This document shows, in pieces, positions 59,232-64,000 of a stretch of DNA of 64,000 nucleotides. The stretch comes from Methanothermobacter sp. (GTDB taxonomy: Archaea; Methanobacteriota; Methanobacteria; Methanobacteriales; Methanothermobacteraceae), in the NCBI RefSeq assembly GCF_030055435.1, contig NZ_JASFYG010000007.1:39343-103342 (forward strand), given 5' to 3'. The notes beneath the pieces were generated by a model. The model had not been told where the DNA came from. It saw only the letters and a program-made list of their open reading frames with translations, and did not search any database. Within the stretch, counting starts at the first letter, position 1. Every line of letters begins with the position of its first letter. The translations under genes were made by a program, and so were the position numbers.

Positions 59232-60512
59232 ATGTACAGAATTCATGTGGGTATAGATGATACCGATTCTCCAGACGGGATGTGCACAACCTATATATCA
59301 TGCTTTATAATCCATGAACTTAAAAGTTGCGGTTTCAACCTTGAGGGTTACCCGCGGCTCATAAGACTGAACCCCTTCGCGCCCCACAAGACCAGGGGTA
59401 ACGGTGCAGTGGCATTCACTGTGTTGGCTGAATCAGAGAATGAAATGGATGATATCAGAGATATCGTCATTGGCAATGTTGAGGGACTTGCAGAGCTTGA
59501 TAATGACAGAACAAACCCTGGGGTGGTCTTTTATACAGGTGAGATCACAGATTCCATGAGGGAATTTGCAATATCTGCTATAAGGAGAATACTCAAAATT
59601 GAGGATGCCATGAGGGTTGCAGAGGAGGTGGGGGCAGAGGTTCATGGATTCAAAAGGGGAAGAGGGATCATAGGGGCCCTTGCAGCCATCGGCTGCCCCC
59701 TTGAGGACAGGACATATGAACTTCTCACCTACAGGGTCCCTGAAAACTATGGAAAACCCCGTCAGATAGACCCAGAATCTGTGAGGCTCATGGACACTGA
59801 AACAGGCGATGAGACCTTTGACAACATTGATGGTGATTACATTGCAATAGAGCCCCATACACCCTGCCCAATACTCTATGGTATACGTGGCGAATCACCT
59901 GAGGTGCTCCTGAAAGCCATGGAGATGGTTCGTGTCTATGAGGAGATAGAGAGGTTCTGCATCTTCGAGACAAACCAGCACACGGACCAGCACATACAGG
60001 ATGCAGAGAGCATAGCTGATATGGAGATATTTGGATGCTACCGCATCAGTGGCAAGGTGCTCGACAAACCTAGGGTGATTGAGGGGGGTCACGTATTTTT
60101 CACCCTTGGTGACGACTCTGGGAAAATCGAATGCGGTGCCTATGAGCCCACAAAGGACTTCAGGAAGGTCATACTTGAACTCATACCAGGGGACAGGGTC
60201 ACCGTTTATGGGGGTATCGGGGCCCAGGGGACACTGAACATTGAAAAGATACACCTTGAGAGGGCCGCTGAGCTCTACATAGAGGAAAACCCCCTGTGTA
60301 CCTGTGGCAGGCGCATGAAATCCGCAGGCAGAAATAAGGGGTTTAAGTGTCCCGCATGCGGGCGGAGGGTAAGAAATTCCAGAAAGGTTAAGAGGGTACT
60401 TGAGAGGCCCCTGAAGGAGGGCTACTATGAGGTCCCCACCTGTGCCAGAAGACACCTCTCAAAGCAGCTTGTGAGGATGGGAATATCTAGCGGCCCTTAC
60501 CCATCTGCCTGA
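59232..60512 (+). CDS. tiaS: tRNA(Ile2) 2-agmatinylcytidine synthetase
   Basis: 426 residues. VGIDDTDSPDGMCTTYI starts the kinase-like domain; FAPHKTRGNGAVAF, an OB fold (RISGKVLDKPRVIEGGHVFF) and a C-terminal zinc ribbon, CTCGRRM and CPACGRRV, follow in TiaS order. It attaches agmatine to C34 of tRNA(Ile2) so that AUA is read correctly, an essential archaeal modification. GGGTGATTTA precedes the ATG, 20 bp from the divergent regulator start. Confidence 0.96.
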   Translation: MYRIHVGIDDTDSPDGMCTTYISCFIIHELKSCGFNLEGYPRLIRLNPFAPHKTRGNGAVAFTVLAESENEMDDIRDIVIGNVEGLAELDNDRTNPGVVFYTGEITDSMREFAISAIRRILKIEDAMRVAEEVGAEVHGFKRGRGIIGALAAIGCPLEDRTYELLTYRVPENYGKPRQIDPESVRLMDTETGDETFDNIDGDYIAIEPHTPCPILYGIRGESPEVLLKAMEMVRVYEEIERFCIFETNQHTDQHIQDAESIADMEIFGCYRISGKVLDKPRVIEGGHVFFTLGDDSGKIECGAYEPTKDFRKVILELIPGDRVTVYGGIGAQGTLNIEKIHLERAAELYIEENPLCTCGRRMKSAGRNKGFKCPACGRRVRNSRKVKRVLERPLKEGYYEVPTCARRHLSKQLVRMGISSGPYPSA

Positions 60513-60624
60513 GTCAGGTAGAAAGTGGGGATTGATAAGGTCTTTAGCCGTCTGGCTGGGTTAGGTGGAGGATGAGAATTTCTGGCGGCTGTTATCCCTC
60601 TGAATTAATAAAAATGGAAACCTT

Positions 60625-60648
60625 TATAACAATCACTGTTATATTTAA
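60625..60648 (+). promoter_or_regulatory. Operator-like inverted repeat over the TATA box of the PrpD operon
   Basis: TATAACA and TGTTATA flank ATCAC (60625-60643), a perfect 7-bp inverted repeat, and the right arm runs into the TATA box ATATTTAA (60641-60648). TATA is centred about 25 bp before the ATG at 60668 with no ribosome binding site between, so the mRNA is probably leaderless. A dimer on this site would block TBP, the usual archaeal repression geometry. Confidence 0.65.
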
Positions 60649-60667
60649 AGGCAACATAGTAGCATCA

Positions 60668-61963
60668 ATGATTACAGGAAAGCTTGCAGAATTTGTATCA
60701 TCACTTTCATACAGGGACATCCCTCCTGAGATCATTGAAAAGGCAGAAATATGCCTTCTGGACTTTCTGGGGGTTTCACTCAGGGGTTCAGGGGAAAGGA
60801 GCGGCCTTACGGCACTCAGGGCACTGGGTACCGGCGAGGGAAATTCGACGGTTATAGGTCATGGCAAAGGCTCTGATGAAAGAGCTGCCCTCCTCAATGG
60901 CATATTCGCCCATAATCTGGACCTTGATGACGGTCACAGGGGGGCCCAGATGCATCCAGGCGCATGCGTGATTCCCGCGGCCCTTGCAGCTGCGGAGGTC
61001 CTTGATGTGGAGTTCAGGGAGTTCATAGCAGGGGTTGTGGCAGGGTATGAGGTGGCCATCTTCATGGGCCTCCTCGCAAATCCCGGCCATAGGGCTAGGG
61101 GCTTCCACACCACAGGCACCTGTGGAACATTCGGGGCCGCCGCAGCCGCAGCCAGCGTAATGGGCCTTGACTGTGAGGAGACAGTCAATGCACTGGGACT
61201 TGCAGGAACCCAAGCAGCAGGACTCCTTGAATCAGACCATGCCGGGTCAATGGGCAAGCACTTGCACGCCGGGAGGGCGGCCCAGTCAGGACTCATATCT
61301 GCAAAGCTTGCTCTGGAGGGTTTCACGGGGGCAGAGTCCATAATTGAGGGAAAGGAGGGATTCCTCAATGCAATGTGCCAGCCCCCATCAGAGTTACCTG
61401 AAACTGGTGTCTTCCATATAGGAGACGTTTACCTCAAGAGGTACCCTGTCTGCAGGCACCTGCACTCTGCCCTTGACTGTGCCCTTGAAATACTTGCAAT
61501 GACCAAGTTCTCTGCATCAGAAATAGATGAGGTCCTTGTGGAGACCTATGATGTTGCAGCAGAACACGACAACTATTCCCCAAAAACTGTTGAGGCAATA
61601 AGGCAGAGTTTACCTGTTTCACTGGCCATACTCTTTGAGAAAGGGGATCTCAGGGTTGAGGACCTTAAAATATCCTCCAGTATCAGGGAGATGGTATCAA
61701 AGATTAAAATAATAGCGGATTCAGAGATGCAGGGTATGAAGAACAGGAGGCCTGCACGTGTAACAGTGAGACTCAGTGATGGCAGTGTTCACACGGCTTT
61801 CAGAGAGCTTCCAGCAGGGGAACCAGAGAACCCCTACACGTGGAAGGACATCATTGAGAAGTTCGCCCTCCTGAACCCTAGTTACGGGACAGATAAACTG
61901 GGGATCCTTAGTGAAGCATGGTCAGAGAATATCTCAGAGGTAATCTCTGAGGTCCTTGATTGA
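60668..61963 (+). CDS. MmgE/PrpD family protein (2-methylcitrate dehydratase-like)
   Basis: 431 residues. CLLDFLGVSLRGSG, NGIFAHNLDLDDGHRGAQMH, GFHTTGTCGTFGAAAAAASV and MGKHLHAGRAAQSG are the family signatures, the last two lining the active site. Relatives dehydrate 2-methylcitrate or isomerise/decarboxylate other tri- or dicarboxylates (including cis-aconitate decarboxylase), so the substrate cannot be named. The ATG at 60668 is chosen from the TATA spacing; an upstream in-frame ATG would precede the promoter. First gene of the last operon. Confidence 0.88.
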   Translation: MITGKLAEFVSSLSYRDIPPEIIEKAEICLLDFLGVSLRGSGERSGLTALRALGTGEGNSTVIGHGKGSDERAALLNGIFAHNLDLDDGHRGAQMHPGACVIPAALAAAEVLDVEFREFIAGVVAGYEVAIFMGLLANPGHRARGFHTTGTCGTFGAAAAAASVMGLDCEETVNALGLAGTQAAGLLESDHAGSMGKHLHAGRAAQSGLISAKLALEGFTGAESIIEGKEGFLNAMCQPPSELPETGVFHIGDVYLKRYPVCRHLHSALDCALEILAMTKFSASEIDEVLVETYDVAAEHDNYSPKTVEAIRQSLPVSLAILFEKGDLRVEDLKISSSIREMVSKIKIIADSEMQGMKNRRPARVTVRLSDGSVHTAFRELPAGEPENPYTWKDIIEKFALLNPSYGTDKLGILSEAWSENISEVISEVLD

Positions 61964-62064
61964 TGCATTATATGGAGCTCGATATTAGCTCACTGATTGA
62001 CAAATGCTCAGAAAAGTCCTCTGGGCTACTTATTAAGGGTATTAATTAACTGGAGGTGAAAAAT

Positions 62065-62964
62065 TTGGAAAAAACCCGCATATACCTTGATAGAATTGGA
62101 ATAGGAGTCCCCGAAGGTGAATCAGAGAAGAGATTCAGTGATGGTGGACAGTACCGCTTTGAGGTCCCTGGGATACAGAGGCCTGGGGCCATGAGGGCCC
62201 TCCTGGATGCCATGGAAGAATATGATGTCAGGGTCCACAGGGTAACCCAGACAAAGGGGATAATGCTCCTCACCGACGGTGAAATTGAGGAGATGGCTGA
62301 ACTGGCCCGTGAAGCCGGCATCGAACTCTTCCTGAGTGTGGGTCCCCGGGCAACGTATGATACAAGTGCATCTGCAAGGACACCTGAGGGTTCAAGGATA
62401 GGTTACAGGCTCAGGGGATATGACAACCTGGTGTATGCGGTTGAGGATGTTCGGAGGGCGGCTGAACTCGGTGTGAGGGGCATAGTGGTCTACGACGAGG
62501 GACTCCTCTGGGTTCTCGGGAGGATGCGAGGCGACGGTGAACTGCCAGCGGACCTCCACTTCAAGGTCTCAGCCCACTGCGGGCACGGTAACCCTGCATC
62601 AGCACGGCTACTTCAGGATATAGGTGCCGATTCCCTCAACCCTGTGAGAGACCTCCAGATACCCATGCTCGCAGCAATAAGGGAGGCCATTGACATTTCA
62701 ATCGATGTCCACACAGAGAACCCCAAGTCATCCGGTGGATTCATAAGGCACTACGAGGTTCCTGATATCATAAGGTACGCATCCCCGGTTTACCTCAAAA
62801 CAGGCGGATCTGTGGCAGGACACCATGGATGGGACACCACAGAGACACAGGCACGTGAGAGGATAAGGCAGGTTGTGCTTGTGAGGGACATGATAGAGCG
62901 TTACTACCCTGAAGCTGTGTTATCATCTGGGAAGGACCTTGCGGTACCTGTGGGGGGAAGGTAG
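62065..62964 (+). CDS. U32-peptidase-like TIM-barrel protein
   Basis: 299 residues. Strand-helix repeats include MRALLDAMEEYDVRVHRV, GIELFLSVGPRATYDTSAS, VRGIVVYDEGLLWVL, HFKVSAHCGHGNPASARLL and ISIDVHTENPKSSGGFIRHY. I recall close relatives annotated as U32 family peptidase, but the U32 signature is not evident; HCGHGN and DVHTEN could be metal or substrate sites. Function is unknown. GGAGGTGA at 62052-62059 is spaced for the TTG at 62065; the GTG at 62056 is inside that site. The fumarase-like gene starts 1 bp after its stop. Confidence 0.7.
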   Translation: MEKTRIYLDRIGIGVPEGESEKRFSDGGQYRFEVPGIQRPGAMRALLDAMEEYDVRVHRVTQTKGIMLLTDGEIEEMAELAREAGIELFLSVGPRATYDTSASARTPEGSRIGYRLRGYDNLVYAVEDVRRAAELGVRGIVVYDEGLLWVLGRMRGDGELPADLHFKVSAHCGHGNPASARLLQDIGADSLNPVRDLQIPMLAAIREAIDISIDVHTENPKSSGGFIRHYEVPDIIRYASPVYLKTGGSVAGHHGWDTTETQARERIRQVVLVRDMIERYYPEAVLSSGKDLAVPVGGR

Positions 62965-62965
62965 A

Positions 62966-63808
62966 TTGGATATAGCGGCACGGGTGAGGGACGCCCTTAT
63001 AAGGGCAGGCACAACCACACCCCCAGATGTTATGCGGGCATATAAGCGGGCACTTGAAAGGGAAGAGGATGAAAAGGCCGCATGGATCCTTGAACTTCTC
63101 ATTAAAAATGCCAGGATAGCCGAAGAAAGCGGCAGACCCCTCTGTGACGACACGGGAATACCCCACGTCATCGTTGAGGTGGGTGAAGATGCCTTCCTGC
63201 CGGGTGGCTTCTTCAACCTCATAAGGAGGGGGATTGCTGAGGGCCTCCTTAAACTTCCAGGAAGACCCATGGCCGTGCGGGGCGATGAGATTGAGAGGAT
63301 AGAGCAGAGCCAGGGCCTCTACAGTGACCCGTCAAAACTTCCCCCAGCACCATTCCTTGTTGACTCAGTCCCGGGAGACGAGGTCAGAATCCATGTTCTC
63401 CTCCTTGGGGGCGGCCCCGAGATAAGGGCAAGGACCAGAAGGGTTTTTCACAGACACAGCTATAGAAAAGTATTTGAGGAAGTTCTGACATGGATGAAAA
63501 CAGAGGTCCCTTTACTTGGATGCACCCCGTGCATACCGGTTATAGGTATTGGGAGAACTCATTTTGAGGCCACGAGCCTTATGCTCAGGGCAATGGCCAC
63601 CGGAAGCCTTGATGAGCAGTCTGAAATTGAGGATTACATTACAGAATCCCTTAACAGTACCGGAATAGGGCCCCTGGGTCTTGGGGGATCCACAACAGCC
63701 CTTGGTTCCCTGGTGAATGTGGGGCCTCAGAGGGCTAGCGGCGTCAGAATAGTATCAATGAGGCTGGCCTGCTGTGTGGAGCCGAGAAGGGCAACCATAA
63801 AACTGTAG
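62966..63808 (+). CDS. Fumarate hydratase/tartrate dehydratase alpha-type subunit
   Basis: 280 residues. PLCDDTGIPHVIVEVGED, LGCTPCIPVIGIGRTHFEAT and GLGGSTTALGSLVNVGPQRA match the Fe-S class I fumarase alpha family (TtdA-like), with cysteines for the [4Fe-4S] cluster; the common QDTG is CDDTG here. The beta subunit is not within the window. The start is TTG after GGGGGGAAGG. With PrpD- and citrate-synthase-like neighbours it may act on a hydroxy-tricarboxylate rather than fumarate; that is inference. Confidence 0.85.
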   Translation: MDIAARVRDALIRAGTTTPPDVMRAYKRALEREEDEKAAWILELLIKNARIAEESGRPLCDDTGIPHVIVEVGEDAFLPGGFFNLIRRGIAEGLLKLPGRPMAVRGDEIERIEQSQGLYSDPSKLPPAPFLVDSVPGDEVRIHVLLLGGGPEIRARTRRVFHRHSYRKVFEEVLTWMKTEVPLLGCTPCIPVIGIGRTHFEATSLMLRAMATGSLDEQSEIEDYITESLNSTGIGPLGLGGSTTALGSLVNVGPQRASGVRIVSMRLACCVEPRRATIKL

Positions 63809-63825
63809 ATCTCTGAGGTGAATGA

Positions 63826-64000
63826 ATGGCTATAGGAAAGGATTCGCTTGAAAAAGTATTCAGGATGGGTTCCCCGAAGTGGAGGACTTCCATTACTAGG
63901 GTGGAGCCTAATCGGATTGTTACCAGGGGTTATTCTCAGGAGGATTTGATTGGTGGTGTTTCTTTTTCTGAGATGGTTTACCTGTTGATTCGGGGTGAGC
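63826..64000 (+). CDS. Citrate synthase / citryl-CoA lyase family protein (partial)
   Basis: The first 58 residues, read by eye to the window edge. SITRVEPNRIVTRGYSQEDL and GGVSFSEMVYLLIRGE match the N-terminal domain of archaeal citrate synthase-like proteins often annotated as citryl-CoA lyase; the catalytic His and Asp lie beyond the edge. GAGGTG is spaced 5 bp from the ATG. It is the fourth gene of the PrpD operon. Confidence 0.8.
   Translation, partial: MAIGKDSLEKVFRMGSPKWRTSITRVEPNRIVTRGYSQEDLIGGVSFSEMVYLLIRGE

Overview
The window is a 64 kb stretch of a chromosome from a thermophilic, hydrogenotrophic methanogen of the Methanobacteriales, most likely a Methanothermobacter species. Support comes from component A2 of methyl-coenzyme M reductase (AtwA), a methanogenesis-marker-9-type Cys protein, YcaO/TfuA (McrA thioamidation), coenzyme F420 genes (cofE, cofD and a CofA-like gene), archaeal topoisomerase VI, archaetidylserine lipid enzymes, TiaS, a Thg1-like protein, and an MreB homologue typical of pseudomurein-walled rods. 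Ribosome binding sites match the archaeal 16S tail (GGAGGTGA, GGTGATCT), and several genes start at TTG behind such a site. No tRNA, rRNA, CRISPR array, prophage or insertion sequence was seen. The content is mostly core, tightly packed genes.

Layout. 1-4124 (minus): a cell-envelope operon of archaetidylserine decarboxylase, archaetidylserine synthase and a DUF515-like membrane protein, followed by a secreted protein with a sortase-type tail and a sortase cut by the window edge. 4380-11946 (plus): an unknown gene with MreB, RNase HII, a TolQ/ExbD pair, then PurO, CofE, CofD, GTP cyclohydrolase III and a flavoprotein-like TIM barrel, a purine-to-F420 supply cluster. 12041-16048 (plus): AtwA, the marker-9-type protein, precorrin-2 dehydrogenase and HemA (MCR activation and tetrapyrrole supply). 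16154-24430 (minus): AAA ATPase, endonuclease IV-like protein, GAPDH, topoisomerase VI A and B, a Dim2-type KH protein, Rio1 kinase and aIF1A. 24571-34639: MoeA, CbiJ, a P-type ATPase, UPF0146, RimI and the two carbamoyl-phosphate synthase subunits. 34707-39029 (plus): a secreted caspase/gingipain-like protein, amidohydrolase, universal stress protein, a CBS protein and an unknown gene. 39137-45117 (minus): a YcaO-TfuA-LarE-like operon under an M50 protease, a histidine kinase, and an iron-dependent alcohol dehydrogenase broken by two frameshifts. 45173-52652: HIT and M24 proteins, a TadC-like protein with a class III signal-peptide pilin, a CofA-like dehydrogenase, an aromatic-tailed secreted protein, a radical SAM protein and a tRNA-binding protein. 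52821-60512: PRC-barrel, aspartate dehydrogenase, Thg1-like, JAMM, SerA, two uncharacterised proteins, an HTH regulator and TiaS. 60668-64000 (plus): an operon of a PrpD-family protein, a U32-like TIM barrel, a fumarase-alpha-like hydratase and a citrate synthase/citryl-CoA lyase homologue cut by the window edge.

The best candidates for under-described biology are the YcaO-TfuA-LarE-like operon (a possible dedicated sulfur donor for McrA thioamidation), the PrpD/hydratase/citrate-synthase-like operon with an operator over its TATA box, the secreted clan-CD peptidase-like protein, the secreted protein with a Trp/Tyr/Lys/Arg tail, the sortase with its probable substrate, and several palindromic or repeated promoter elements (gap, top6BA, the marker-9-type gene).
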